Shown here piece by piece: positions 17,604 to 27,624 of a stretch of DNA of 64,000 bases. The notes beneath the pieces were generated by a model. That model was not told where the DNA came from, did not search any database, and worked only from the letters and a program-made list of their open reading frames with translations. A program made the translations under genes and the position numbers. The DNA comes from Leadbetterella byssophila_A (GTDB taxonomy: Bacteria > Bacteroidota > Bacteroidia > Cytophagales > Spirosomataceae). The stretch is taken from contig JBEBRR010000013.1 of assembly GCA_040394735.1 (NCBI GenBank), forward strand, positions 3,452-67,451, read 5' to 3'. How positions within the stretch are numbered: position 1 is the first letter of the stretch; every line of letters begins with the position of its first letter.

Positions 17604-17762
17604 TGAATTTTACCGGTGAACAGATACCCCTTATGTACGTCTCCTGTTGCCCGTCTGTGTGCGTCCTGAGCCCGCGCGTCCGGTAGCCGGATTGCACCTG
17701 TACCTGATTTTTTTGTACTTTAAAAGGTTAAAAATGTATTACAAAATAGTTTAAAGCTTCCA

Positions 17763-17770
17763 TAATTTTG
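17763..17770 (+). promoter_or_regulatory. -7 element (TAATTTTG) upstream of the PUL susC gene
   Basis: An exact TAnnTTTG match 31 nt before the ATG at 17801. An in-frame TTG at 17768 falls inside it, which argues that translation starts at 17801 rather than at the TTG. No clear -33 box is seen. The rest of the 17604-17800 gap has an AT-rich second half and no gene. Confidence 0.4.
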
Positions 17771-17800
17771 AATCAATATTACAACCAAGTTTATAATGAT

Positions 17801-20788
17801 ATGAAACAAAAAATTATACAGTCTTTCGTAGAATGTAGCAAACGAAGTCTATTCCTTTTTCTTATGTTTTGCTGCTCTCTGGGCTACGCTCAAAACCGTA
17901 CGGTCACCGGAACAGTTACCGACAATGGCGGGGCACCCCTGGCCGGTGTAAGCGTATTTGTAAAAGGAGGGCAAAGCGGTACATTAAGCAATGCGGATGG
18001 TCACTTTTCCATAAATATTCCTGACGGGAATGCCGTACTTGTCTTTTCTTTCCTGGGAATGACAAAGCAGGAAATTAACGTAACCGGTCGTACGGTTATT
18101 AATATCACTTTGGAGGAAGACAGCAATAACCTGAATGAGGTGGTAGTGGTAGGTTACGGTACGCAGGTAAGAAGGGATATTACCGGGTCAATTGCCTCAA
18201 TCAATGAAAAAACCCTGAAAGAGGTTCCTGTAACCAATGTTTCCCAGATGATACAGGGCCGTATCCCGGGTGCATTTGTTACATCGGGCTCGAATAAGCC
18301 CGGCACCACACCCGGAATCACCATCCGGGGAAACCGGTCATTGACGGCCAGCAATTCTCCGTTATATGTAGTAGACGGAATTCCCTTAAATGACGCCATT
18401 ACCGATATCAATCCAAGTGATGTGGTTTCCATAGAAGTATTAAAAGATGCTTCCGCTACGGCTATCTACGGCTCTCGGGGAGCCAATGGTGTGATCCTGG
18501 TCACTACCGCCCGCGGAAAAACGGGAGAAACCAGCGTAAGATACAATGCCTTTTACGGTATAACCGAAGTGGTGCGCCGGGCCGATATATTTGAAGGAGA
18601 AGAATATGTGAAGTACATGAGAGATGCCGCCGCAACCATTGGCGTATCAGATGATACACAGATATTCAAGGATGCCATTGAACGTGAATCCATAGAACAG
18701 GGGCGGTACACGGACTGGCAGGATCTGCTGATAAAAAAAGGGCATACCCAAAATCATGAACTGGGAGTTTCAGGAGGTACTGAAAACACAAAATATAACG
18801 TATCCTTAGGCTATTTCAATGATGAAGGCTATTTCGAGGGCCAGGACTATACCCGTTATACCACCCGTATCAACCTGGATCAGAATATCGGCAAAAGAAT
18901 AAGAGCAGGGATATCTCTCCTGGGGTCCTATTCCGAAAATAATGGGGCAGGCTATAACCCTTATGCTTCTTCCCTGATCAACTCTCCGCTCGGAATTCCT
19001 TATGAGAGTGACGGAAGTTTTAAAATTTACCCCATCAACGACCCTACCATGTCTAACCCGCTGGTGGGCCGGGAGAAAGACCGGTTTATCAACCTGGAAA
19101 AAAGAACACGTATACTCGGAAGCCTGTTTGTTGAAGCTGAAATATTACCGGGTCTCAAATACCGGCTGAATTTCGGACCGGATATGCGAAATGCCCGGGG
19201 CGGAAACTTTAACTCCACCACCCTTCCCGTAGGGATCCTGCCCACTGCCAGCACTTCTGAAAATTTCTGGTTCTCCTATGCATTGGATAACCAGCTGACC
19301 TACAACAAAAGCTTCAATAAGCATAAGCTGAATGTTACGGCTTTGTACGGTATCCAGGAGAGAAAAAATGAAAGCACCAATATATCTGTCCGGGATTTGC
19401 CCGTGGAAACCGTATCGTATCATAACCTGGCGTCGGCCGGTACCATTGTAGGGGTCGGCAGCGGTTATTCAAGATGGAATATCCTTTCTTACATGGGGAG
19501 AATCAACTATGGATTTGACAGCCGGTTCATGTTTACTTTAACCGGAAGGGCCGACGGTTCGTCAAGGTTTGCACCGGGAAATAAGTGGAGCTTCTTCCCT
19601 TCTGCAGCAGTGGCCTGGAATATCTCCGAAGAAAATTTCCTGGCTGACGTTTCCTACTTAAGCAATTTGAAACTGAGGCTGAGCTATGGTCTCGTAGGTA
19701 ATGAGGCGATCAGCTCCTACCAGACACTGGCCCAGCTGGGCCGTACCCCTTATGATTTTAACGGGGTTCCTGCTTTTGGATATGCCCCCGGAAATATTCC
19801 CAATAAAGATCTGAAATGGGAAACCTCTGCCACTACGAATCTCGGCGTTGATTTCGGTTTCTTTAACCAGCGGCTCAGCGGTACGTTGGAAGTGTACAGA
19901 ACCATTACTTCTGACCTCCTGCTTCCCTTTGCGCTCCCGGGCTCAACGGGCTTCTCCGGGGTGACCACCAACATCGGATCCACCCAAAACCAGGGGTTGG
20001 ATTTCTCTCTGTCCACTGAAAACATCCGGACTTCCAGCGGCTTCCTCTGGAGCACTGATATTACAGCCGGATATAACAAAGGGAAGATCCTGGAATTATC
20101 ATTGGGAAAAACCGATGATATCGGGAATGCCCGTTTTATAGGAAAGCCTCTCAATGTGTACTATGACTATGAAAAGATAGGAATATGGCAGACTTCAGAA
20201 GAATCTCTTGCCGGCCAGTACGGGTCTAAAGTGGGACAGATCAAAGTGAAAGATCAGAATGGCGATGGTAAAATCACCGCCGATGACCGGGTGATCCTCG
20301 GCTCCCCGGATCCTACATTCACCTTCGGCTTTAACAATACTTTTGCCTTCAAGGGCTTTGACCTCGCCGTGTTTGTGGTAGGCGTTCAGAACAGGACCAT
20401 CGTCAGCCCGCTGCACAGTGTTCCCAGCAATACTATCGCTTTCGGAGGCCGCTATAACCAGCTTGCCCTGGACTACTGGACCCCCTCCAACCCTACCAAT
20501 GCCTATCCTCAGCCGGTGAAAGACCAGAACGTGAACTCACTTCTGTACGGAAGCACGCTGAAGTATTTTGACGGATCATTCGTACGGGTAAGGAATATCA
20601 ATTTCGGATATAATTTACCGGGGAAAGTCGTTTCAAAAATCGGAACACAGTCGTTAAGACTTTATTTCAACATTACCAATCCGTTTGTTTTCTCATCCTA
20701 TGTAAGCAAACACGGGGGTATTGATCCCGAAATACTGGATAACCCTGCCACCGTTAATTACCAGTTGGGGCTGAATGTTAAATTTTAA
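17801..20788 (+). CDS. SusC/RagA family TonB-dependent transporter of the lyase/rhamnosidase PUL
   Basis: 995 residues from the ATG at 17801; an upstream in-frame TTG would add 11 residues that overlap a promoter box. The signal segment LFLFLMFCCSLGYAQ precedes a carboxypeptidase-D-like domain, the RagA signature NEVVVVGYGTQVRRD, a plug with SPLYVVDGIPL and IEVLKDASATAIYGSRGANG, and a barrel ending in YQLGLNVKF. There is no STN signalling domain. It imports oligosaccharides released by surface enzymes, in complex with the SusD protein encoded 10 bp downstream. It opens the second PUL and is separated by 197 bp from the mannobiose operon. Confidence 0.95.
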   Translation: MKQKIIQSFVECSKRSLFLFLMFCCSLGYAQNRTVTGTVTDNGGAPLAGVSVFVKGGQSGTLSNADGHFSINIPDGNAVLVFSFLGMTKQEINVTGRTVINITLEEDSNNLNEVVVVGYGTQVRRDITGSIASINEKTLKEVPVTNVSQMIQGRIPGAFVTSGSNKPGTTPGITIRGNRSLTASNSPLYVVDGIPLNDAITDINPSDVVSIEVLKDASATAIYGSRGANGVILVTTARGKTGETSVRYNAFYGITEVVRRADIFEGEEYVKYMRDAAATIGVSDDTQIFKDAIERESIEQGRYTDWQDLLIKKGHTQNHELGVSGGTENTKYNVSLGYFNDEGYFEGQDYTRYTTRINLDQNIGKRIRAGISLLGSYSENNGAGYNPYASSLINSPLGIPYESDGSFKIYPINDPTMSNPLVGREKDRFINLEKRTRILGSLFVEAEILPGLKYRLNFGPDMRNARGGNFNSTTLPVGILPTASTSENFWFSYALDNQLTYNKSFNKHKLNVTALYGIQERKNESTNISVRDLPVETVSYHNLASAGTIVGVGSGYSRWNILSYMGRINYGFDSRFMFTLTGRADGSSRFAPGNKWSFFPSAAVAWNISEENFLADVSYLSNLKLRLSYGLVGNEAISSYQTLAQLGRTPYDFNGVPAFGYAPGNIPNKDLKWETSATTNLGVDFGFFNQRLSGTLEVYRTITSDLLLPFALPGSTGFSGVTTNIGSTQNQGLDFSLSTENIRTSSGFLWSTDITAGYNKGKILELSLGKTDDIGNARFIGKPLNVYYDYEKIGIWQTSEESLAGQYGSKVGQIKVKDQNGDGKITADDRVILGSPDPTFTFGFNNTFAFKGFDLAVFVVGVQNRTIVSPLHSVPSNTIAFGGRYNQLALDYWTPSNPTNAYPQPVKDQNVNSLLYGSTLKYFDGSFVRVRNINFGYNLPGKVVSKIGTQSLRLYFNITNPFVFSSYVSKHGGIDPEILDNPATVNYQLGLNVKF

Positions 20789-20798
20789 TTCAAAGATC

Positions 20799-22439
20799 AT
20801 GAAAAAGATATTCATTGTATTAACCGTCTGTTCAACACTTCTGACTTCCTGTGAAGGATTACTCGAGGAGGACGCGAGAAGCCAGATCTCAGATTTATAT
20901 TATACTACACCCAGCGGCGTGGAAGACGGCGTGAAGGCCGGCTACAGCTATTTGCGTAACTGGTACGGCAAGCAGGAGGCCGCCTGGCTGACCAATTACG
21001 GCGACGAATATACCAATGGGGCCGCTGACCCTACCATGAACGGGTATACCCCGAGCCTGAACCCTTCCAGCGCTTTCATAAGAAACCCCTGGAATCAGGT
21101 ATATACAGCTATAAATACCTGCAATGCCGTTTTGGAAGCGGCGGAGAATGTGACTATGCCGGAAGCGTTAAAAAAGACCAGGATAGGCGAATTAAAATTT
21201 TTAAGAGCCCACTACTTCTTTTTGCTGGTTCAAACCTACGGGGATGTTTCCCTGCCACTGACCCCCACCAAAAGCGCTTCAAGCGAGGCCAGCCGGGCAC
21301 CTGTAGCAGACGTCTATAAAGCCATTATAGAAGATCTCAGCTACGCCGTGGCCAACCTGCCCGAAACCACATCCGATTACGGGCGGGCCACCTCACTGGC
21401 AGCAAAGCACGGGCTGGCAAAGGTTTACCTCGCCAAAGCGGGTACTACGGCAAAAGAGGCCTCTGATTATTCGAAAGCAGCTGCTTTGGCCAAAGAGGTC
21501 ATTGAATCCGGAAAGCACCGGTTGCTACCCGACTTTGCGTCTGTATTTTTGCATGGAAGAAATGACGAAGTGATATTCTCCTGTCAGTATGACTCAGATG
21601 CCCTGGCCGGAGGATCACAGGGAAACCAGGGAAACTATTCCCACCTTTTCTTCGCCACCGCCTACGATCAGCTGCCCGGTATGCAGCGTGATATCGCTAA
21701 CGGCCGGCCTTATAACCACTACAGGCCTACCCCCTTCATGCAGAAACTGTACAATAAAAAATATGACAGCCGCTTTGAAAAATCGTTTAAGACGGTATGG
21801 TTCTGTAACCGGCCCGGAAATTATACCATCAGCGGTAAGGTGGTTAACATGCAATTGGGCGACACAGCTATCGTAATGACGGACTATGAACCTACCCAGG
21901 CGCAAAGAAACGCTGCAAAATATACCATTGTTTCACCCAAAGATCAGACCAATATCCGGTTTCCGCAATCGTCAAAGCACATAGATGCCCTGAGACTGGA
22001 TGTTAATAATGTGAACGGGTCCAAGGATCTTATTATTCACCGCCTGGGCGAAACCTACCTGATTGCAGCAGAAGCCTTAATGATGGACGGAAAGCCCGGG
22101 GAGGCAGTGGTTTATGTAAATGAGCTAAGAAAAAGAGCGGCGATCATTGATAGCGACCCCGCGGTTACTTCAGCCAACAGGCAGGCGATGGAAGTCAACG
22201 CCTCAGATCTTACTATTGATTTCATATTAGATGAGCGGGCAAGAGAGCTTAACGGCGAATATATGAGATGGTTTGACCTCGTACGGACCGGCAAACTGCT
22301 GGAAAGGGTTAAGCTCCATAATGAGCTGGCCGCTCCCAATATTCAGCCGTATCATGTATTGAGACCTATTCCTCAGACTCAGATCGACCGGGTGATCGGC
22401 GGAGCTTCCGCTTATCCTCAAAACCCCGGATATAACTGA
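20799..22439 (+). CDS. SusD family outer-membrane glycan-binding lipoprotein
   Basis: 546 residues from the ATG at 20799, 10 bp after the susC stop; a longer frame from 20775 would overlap susC and place eight residues before the signal. The lipoprotein signal ends at Cys18 (LLTSC), followed by EGLLEEDARSQISD. The middle region GELKFLRAHYFFLLVQTYGD and the C-terminal DFILDERARELNGEYMRWFD are classic SusD segments. It binds the polysaccharide at the surface and closes the SusC channel. A strong terminator follows immediately, so susCD is probably expressed at a higher level than the downstream enzymes. Confidence 0.94.
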   Translation: MKKIFIVLTVCSTLLTSCEGLLEEDARSQISDLYYTTPSGVEDGVKAGYSYLRNWYGKQEAAWLTNYGDEYTNGAADPTMNGYTPSLNPSSAFIRNPWNQVYTAINTCNAVLEAAENVTMPEALKKTRIGELKFLRAHYFFLLVQTYGDVSLPLTPTKSASSEASRAPVADVYKAIIEDLSYAVANLPETTSDYGRATSLAAKHGLAKVYLAKAGTTAKEASDYSKAAALAKEVIESGKHRLLPDFASVFLHGRNDEVIFSCQYDSDALAGGSQGNQGNYSHLFFATAYDQLPGMQRDIANGRPYNHYRPTPFMQKLYNKKYDSRFEKSFKTVWFCNRPGNYTISGKVVNMQLGDTAIVMTDYEPTQAQRNAAKYTIVSPKDQTNIRFPQSSKHIDALRLDVNNVNGSKDLIIHRLGETYLIAAEALMMDGKPGEAVVYVNELRKRAAIIDSDPAVTSANRQAMEVNASDLTIDFILDERARELNGEYMRWFDLVRTGKLLERVKLHNELAAPNIQPYHVLRPIPQTQIDRVIGGASAYPQNPGYN

Positions 22440-22447
22440 TTTCGGAA

Positions 22448-22490
22448 CAGGACAACAGATCTTACCGCGCCTGTTGTCCTGCATTCTTTT
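22448..22490 (+). terminator. Rho-independent terminator after susD
   Basis: Perfect 11-bp stem CAGGACAACAG / CTGTTGTCCTG (22448-22458 and 22471-22481) with a 12-nt loop, followed by a T-rich run at about 22485-22491. It lies between susD and the lyase genes on the same strand, so some transcripts should end here and others read through. Confidence 0.75.
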
Positions 22491-22554
22491 TGTAAAAAAA
22501 ACTCAACCGCATAGCCATCCTTACTAATTGAAAACCGGTATCAAATATTCAGAA

Positions 22555-24699
22555 ATGGTAAAGACGTTGTTCATCCTTATGCCATGGTTGCTGATGGGGG
22601 TAAGCCAGGCCGGTGGCCAGGACAAAATTACTGCTGCCCCCCTCACAAACGATATTAAAATTGTCAGCGAACGCCTGGCGGAAGATTACCTGTCGGGCCC
22701 GGTGAATTCTGTTGAAGTAACAGGAATACTTTCATCATTGCAACCCGACGGAAGCTGGCCGGGTATTGATTATGTTACCGTTGGCAACAATTTCCCAGCC
22801 GGAAATCACCTTAAGAATATCCGGTCACTGGCAGTAGCCTTTGCTAAGCAGGGGTCAGATTTTTACCGGGATGAAAAGCTGAAGCAAAAAATAATAAAGG
22901 CTTACGACTTCTATTTAAGCAGAAAGCCTGCGTCTTTGAACTGGTGGTTCAATGAAATCGGTGCCCCCCAGGACTATATGGCCGGTCTGATATTGCTGAA
23001 AGGCCACATGAAAGCCGAAGACCTCGTCCGCTATTCCTCCTATCTGAGAGACCTCACCGACAATCCCGGTCATCGCGGGATGAACCGCATATGGGTTTCC
23101 GCCATTACCATTAACAAGGGATGCATCGAAAATGATTATTCCCTGGTCCGCAAAGGTTTTCAGAGCGTAGCCTCCACCCTGGTCATTGCCGGTGAGCAAG
23201 GTATCGAAGGAATAAAAATTGATAACAGCTTCCATCAGCACCGCCCCCAGCTGTATTCCGGGGGGTACGGGATGGGCTTTGCGGAAAGTACCGCCACACT
23301 GATGGCTCTTTCCGCCAGCACCTCGTTCCATAGCGCTTTTTCCGAAGAGAAGAAAAAGATATTTTCCGACCTGCTGCTTTACGGTCATCAGCTGTTCAGC
23401 TTTAGAGACGCTGTTGATTTCGGTACAATAGGAAGAAATATTTCCCGGCCGGATGCCATCCATTCCATCACCCCTTCCACACTGGACAAGATGGGCATCA
23501 TTGATCCGCAGCAGGCATCAGCTTTCGCGGAATGGAAATCCCATTTGCAGGGAGCCCCCTTTCCGAAACGCTTTACCGGCAACCGGTATTTCTGGAAATC
23601 CGATATAATGACCCACCACGGTACCGATTACTACCTTTCAGCCAAGGTAATTTCTACCCGTACCAACGGCACCGAAATGCTGAACGGAGAGAACCTGAAA
23701 GGGTATAACCTCCCGTTAGGGGCCACCAACATCATGAAAACCGGGACCGAATACAAAAACATCTTCCCGGTATGGGACTGGACCCGTGTTCCCGGCACCA
23801 CGGCCGTTATGAATCCCTCGGCCGCTGTGCTGCCCTGGTACCTGTTCGGTAACAATGAATTTGCCGGCGGGGTAAGTAACGGGAAGATCGGCGCTATTGC
23901 CTATGAGCACAGTTACAACGGTGTTCAGGCAAAAAAGGCTTACTTTTTTGTCGATGACATCATGCTTTGCCTGGGTACCGGCATTAGTGCGATCCGGACA
24001 CAGCAGGTGGTCACCTCTGTCAATCAATGCTATTCCGGCGGACCGGTCACAACAGGCAGTGCAAACGGCCCGGAAACCCGGCTTAATGACACGCTGAAGA
24101 CCTTTAAAGCCGGTACAATGCAATGGTTTTACCACGACGGAGTAGGGTATGTCTTTCCGCAGGGAGGCAACATCACCCTGAAAAATGCCCGGCAGGAAGG
24201 CAGTTGGAAATCGATCAATACGACCGGCAGCAGTGAAAAGCTGGGAGAAATGGTCTTCAGCCTCTGGTTAAACCATGGCACGGTACCCAAAGAGGAAACT
24301 TATTGTTATGTGGTACGTCCTGAAAAGTCACTGGAAGAGTTCAGAAATACTTTAAAAACCAACCATTTCAAAGTATATCAAAACAACAGGAAAGTGCAGG
24401 CGGCAGGCTTCGGGCAGCGTTATTTCATCATTTTCTATGCGGCCGGTACTACCGAGCTGGAAAACGGGCTGTGCATTTCTGCCGATGTGCCGGTGATCCT
24501 GCTGCTGGAACAGGAGGATAAAGGCTACAGGTTTTCACTGGCAGACCCCATGCATCGCGAAAAAGAGGTGAACATCACCGTGAATAAAATCATGCAGGGC
24601 GAAGCTGCGACCCATGAAAACAGTACAACCCGGATAAATTTCAAATTTCCTCAGGACGACTACACCGGCAGCACGGTCAGCAATTTCTATGAAAAATAA
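22555..24699 (+). CDS. PL8 family polysaccharide lyase
   Basis: 714 residues from the ATG at 22555; a TTG nine codons earlier is less likely because the signal peptide (MVKTLFILMPWLLMGVSQAGG) begins at this ATG. The (alpha/alpha) toroid carries the PL8 aromatic patch LNWWFNEIGAP, the Asn of GMNRIWVSA, and the catalytic pair His229 and Tyr238 in FHQHRPQLYSGGYG, spaced as in chondroitinase AC. The active-site arginines are in GRNISRP, and beta-sandwich domains follow. PL8 enzymes cleave 1,4-linked uronic acid polymers by beta-elimination (hyaluronan, chondroitin, xanthan side chains). No sorting domain is seen, so it is probably periplasmic. The substrate is unknown; the GH105 and GH78 neighbours suggest a rhamnose-containing uronide. 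Confidence 0.9.
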   Translation: MVKTLFILMPWLLMGVSQAGGQDKITAAPLTNDIKIVSERLAEDYLSGPVNSVEVTGILSSLQPDGSWPGIDYVTVGNNFPAGNHLKNIRSLAVAFAKQGSDFYRDEKLKQKIIKAYDFYLSRKPASLNWWFNEIGAPQDYMAGLILLKGHMKAEDLVRYSSYLRDLTDNPGHRGMNRIWVSAITINKGCIENDYSLVRKGFQSVASTLVIAGEQGIEGIKIDNSFHQHRPQLYSGGYGMGFAESTATLMALSASTSFHSAFSEEKKKIFSDLLLYGHQLFSFRDAVDFGTIGRNISRPDAIHSITPSTLDKMGIIDPQQASAFAEWKSHLQGAPFPKRFTGNRYFWKSDIMTHHGTDYYLSAKVISTRTNGTEMLNGENLKGYNLPLGATNIMKTGTEYKNIFPVWDWTRVPGTTAVMNPSAAVLPWYLFGNNEFAGGVSNGKIGAIAYEHSYNGVQAKKAYFFVDDIMLCLGTGISAIRTQQVVTSVNQCYSGGPVTTGSANGPETRLNDTLKTFKAGTMQWFYHDGVGYVFPQGGNITLKNARQEGSWKSINTTGSSEKLGEMVFSLWLNHGTVPKEETYCYVVRPEKSLEEFRNTLKTNHFKVYQNNRKVQAAGFGQRYFIIFYAAGTTELENGLCISADVPVILLLEQEDKGYRFSLADPMHREKEVNITVNKIMQGEAATHENSTTRINFKFPQDDYTGSTVSNFYEK

Positions 24700-24734
24700 C
24701 CTGTACGCAAATATCAACCTGAACAGAACATGTC

Positions 24735-27581
24735 ATGAAAACAAAATTACACTTCTGCCTGTTCCTCCTGTGGGGTATCCTTTCATGGAGTTTTTCTCTT
24801 CCGGCAAAAGCCCAGGAGGCTAAACGGTCACAGGGAAGGCCCGTAGCCGCTTCCTCCATAGAGAACAGCAGTTTTGCGGCAGGCAATGCCGTTGACGGAA
24901 GCACTTCCACCAAATGGTCTTCACTGGGCGATAACTACAATCAGTGGTTTGATGTGGACCTTGGTACGCCCTATGATATCAGCCAGGTCATTATCCGCTG
25001 GGCGGACGGCCGTTACGCCACCCATCTGGATATCAAGGTCAGGAATAGCACCTCGGAAGATTGGGTCACTATCCGGACAATCGCCGGAAATACCGCTTCT
25101 TCTGCCAATTTTATCAAAGGGCTGAAAGCCAATGCCCGATTCGTCCGGTTCAACGGAAGAGGGAGGGCGAACCCGGCAGGCTACCGTATTTCAGAGTTTG
25201 AAGTCTACGGATACCCGGTGACCACCAGCCCGCAGCAAAAAGATATTGATACGCTTTCTGCAAGGCTCAAAAGGTTCCATATAGCCAAGGTAATTGCCGG
25301 ACCTGATCACCTGCCCGATGACAGCATCAGCTTGTTTATGACCAAAATAGGGGTTTATGGAGGTATGAGTGACATCAGCTATGGTCATAACGGCAACTGG
25401 CGGCGTCATGCCGGCAGGTTGAAGCTGATGGCTGTGGCGTACAATGACCCGGCCAGCACGCACCGGAATTCAGAAGCGCTGCGAAAAAAAATAATGACCG
25501 GGCTGCACTATTACTTTGTTAACAGCCCTTACACCCATTCGAACTGGTGGTATGTGAAGATCGGAGGGCCTGAAAGCTACATGACCGCCATTCTCCTGAT
25601 GAAAGGCACCGGGAATGCCCAAACCACCGACTCGCTTCGGACCTATTCCACCGCCATCCTCGATTATACCGGGGAAGCAGGCCATAAAGCGAAAAACCGT
25701 ACCTGGGTATCTATGGCTCCCATTCACCGGGGCTGCATAGAAGACCGCTATTACTGGGCAGACAGGGGTTATGCCTCCATGGTTACCTCCCTTGACCTGG
25801 TGACGGAACTGAACGGGGAGGGCATTAAGCCGGACAACAGCTTCCATCAGCACCATGCCCAGATCCAGACAGGATCATATGGCAAAATGATGATGGAAGA
25901 TCACCCCGATTACATGCTTTTTGCCCAGGGCACCCAGTTCATCAATCACTACAGCACCAACCAAAGAAAGGCCATTTCCAATATCATGCTGCGGGGGCTG
26001 CAGCTGCTGAGCTACAAAAACCAGGTAGATTTCGGGGTGGTAGGCAGGGCCTTATCCGGTCATAACGGAACCATCAATATTCCTATCATAGCGTTAGAAC
26101 GGATGAAGCTGGTGCAGCCTGACAGCGCCGCGGCGTATGAAAACTGGAAAAATCATATCACCGGCCCTGGAGTTTACCCCGCCAATTACCGGGGAGCCAC
26201 CCATTTCTGGAAATCCGACATACTGTCTTACAGGGGCGCCAATTATTATCTGTCAGCCAAAGTGATCTCCACCCGCACCTTTGGCACTGAAATGCTGAAT
26301 GATGAAAACCTCAAAGGATATAACCTGCCGATGGGCGCCACCAATATCATGAGTACGGGCGATGAATACCGGAATATTTTCCCCGTATGGAACTGGAGCC
26401 GGATTCCCGGTACCACAGCTGAGCTGAATGATGCCGCCACCGTGCCCGACAGCGTTTACATCAAGGGGAAAAATGCATTTGCAGGGGGCATGTCACACGG
26501 AGATGACGGTATCCTTACCTATGATCATAACTATAAGGGTGTTGCTGCAAAAAAGAGTTATTTCTTCATGAACAACATGATGCTCTGCCTGGGCACCGGC
26601 ATTACCGCCACCAAATCCAACCCCGTGGTCACTTCCGTCAACCAGACCACGCTGACAGGCAACATTACCTATAACCGCGGAGCCTCAGACGAAACCTTTA
26701 CAGGAACTACCTTAACGGCCGGTGATTTCAGGTGGATGCATCACAATAACGTAGGCTATATCTTTCCCGAATCCGGGAATGTCACCCTTCAGAAAGCAGC
26801 ACAGTCAGGTTCGTGGAGGGATCTTAAGCTGAGCGGAAGCACGGCCACCCAGACCCGTAATATTTTCAGCGCCTGGTTTGATCATACTTCCACCCCTTCC
26901 AACGGGAAATACAGCTATATTGTAGCGCCTGACAGGTCCGCTGCAGATATGCCGGCACTGAATTCAGGCCATAAATTTGTGATTGTGCAGAATACCACTT
27001 CCATCCAGGCTATAAGAAGTGATGCCGGTGCCCGGGGGAAATGGGCAGTTGTATTTCACAATCCCGGAACAGTAGATATGGGGGACGACATGACCATCAT
27101 TTCCGACAAAAAGGTAATCGTACTGATCAAGGAATATTCAGATAACTACCGGATATCCGTAAGTGATCCGTTATACAACCAGGGCTCAGTTACCTTAAAG
27201 ATCAACAGGCAGGTGGCAGGCGGCACCTATGCCGATGGTTTTACCACCCTGAATATCAATTTCAGTAGCGGTAACGAAACAGGCAAGGTAAAAACAGGCT
27301 TCTACAGCAAAATCTCCGGCGGCAGATTGTCGGCAGAAAGCCGGAACCCGGAAATATCAGCGGAAAACAATATCGTGGTTTACCCCAATCCTGCTGAGCA
27401 GGTCATCCGGGTTGACGGCGTTGCTGACGGAGCCTCCCTCGAAGTTTATGACATCAGCGGCAGACGTGTGATCTCTACCACCAAAAGGCAGATCCACATT
27501 GGTCACCTTTCGTCAGGAGCATACCGTATCCGGATACTGAGCAACGGAACATTCACCAGCCACCCGTTCATTAAAAAGTAA
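24735..27581 (+). CDS. PL8 family lyase with discoidin (F5/8 type C) domain and type IX sorting domain
   Basis: 948 residues. A signal peptide ends near PAKAQ. A discoidin/CBM32-like module (about 28-155) contains NAVDGSTSTKWSS and ARFVRFNGRGR. The PL8 domain has SNWWYVKIGGP, the Asn of AKNRTWVSM, and the catalytic His373 and Tyr382 in FHQHHAQIQTGSYG. The arginine motif GRxISR of its tandem partner is GRALSG here, so the second arginine is lost. The C-terminus (about 870-948) is a type A type-IX sorting domain with VYPNPAEQVIRVDG and SGAYRIRIL, which predicts delivery to the cell surface or medium. It lies 35 bp after the first PL8 and is a diverged duplicate. It probably makes the first cut outside the cell. 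Confidence 0.9.
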   Translation: MKTKLHFCLFLLWGILSWSFSLPAKAQEAKRSQGRPVAASSIENSSFAAGNAVDGSTSTKWSSLGDNYNQWFDVDLGTPYDISQVIIRWADGRYATHLDIKVRNSTSEDWVTIRTIAGNTASSANFIKGLKANARFVRFNGRGRANPAGYRISEFEVYGYPVTTSPQQKDIDTLSARLKRFHIAKVIAGPDHLPDDSISLFMTKIGVYGGMSDISYGHNGNWRRHAGRLKLMAVAYNDPASTHRNSEALRKKIMTGLHYYFVNSPYTHSNWWYVKIGGPESYMTAILLMKGTGNAQTTDSLRTYSTAILDYTGEAGHKAKNRTWVSMAPIHRGCIEDRYYWADRGYASMVTSLDLVTELNGEGIKPDNSFHQHHAQIQTGSYGKMMMEDHPDYMLFAQGTQFINHYSTNQRKAISNIMLRGLQLLSYKNQVDFGVVGRALSGHNGTINIPIIALERMKLVQPDSAAAYENWKNHITGPGVYPANYRGATHFWKSDILSYRGANYYLSAKVISTRTFGTEMLNDENLKGYNLPMGATNIMSTGDEYRNIFPVWNWSRIPGTTAELNDAATVPDSVYIKGKNAFAGGMSHGDDGILTYDHNYKGVAAKKSYFFMNNMMLCLGTGITATKSNPVVTSVNQTTLTGNITYNRGASDETFTGTTLTAGDFRWMHHNNVGYIFPESGNVTLQKAAQSGSWRDLKLSGSTATQTRNIFSAWFDHTSTPSNGKYSYIVAPDRSAADMPALNSGHKFVIVQNTTSIQAIRSDAGARGKWAVVFHNPGTVDMGDDMTIISDKKVIVLIKEYSDNYRISVSDPLYNQGSVTLKINRQVAGGTYADGFTTLNINFSSGNETGKVKTGFYSKISGGRLSAESRNPEISAENNIVVYPNPAEQVIRVDGVADGASLEVYDISGRRVISTTKRQIHIGHLSSGAYRIRILSNGTFTSHPFIKK

Positions 27582-27624
27582 ATATTTAATCAATTATACA
27601 GATATGCCAGAGTATTTTAGCATA

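Noticed and set aside
22528..22554. TTG start for the first PL8 gene (likewise TTG at 17768, 33949 and 43893)
   Set aside because: In each case an ATG a few codons later directly begins the signal peptide, and at 17768 the TTG falls inside a promoter box.
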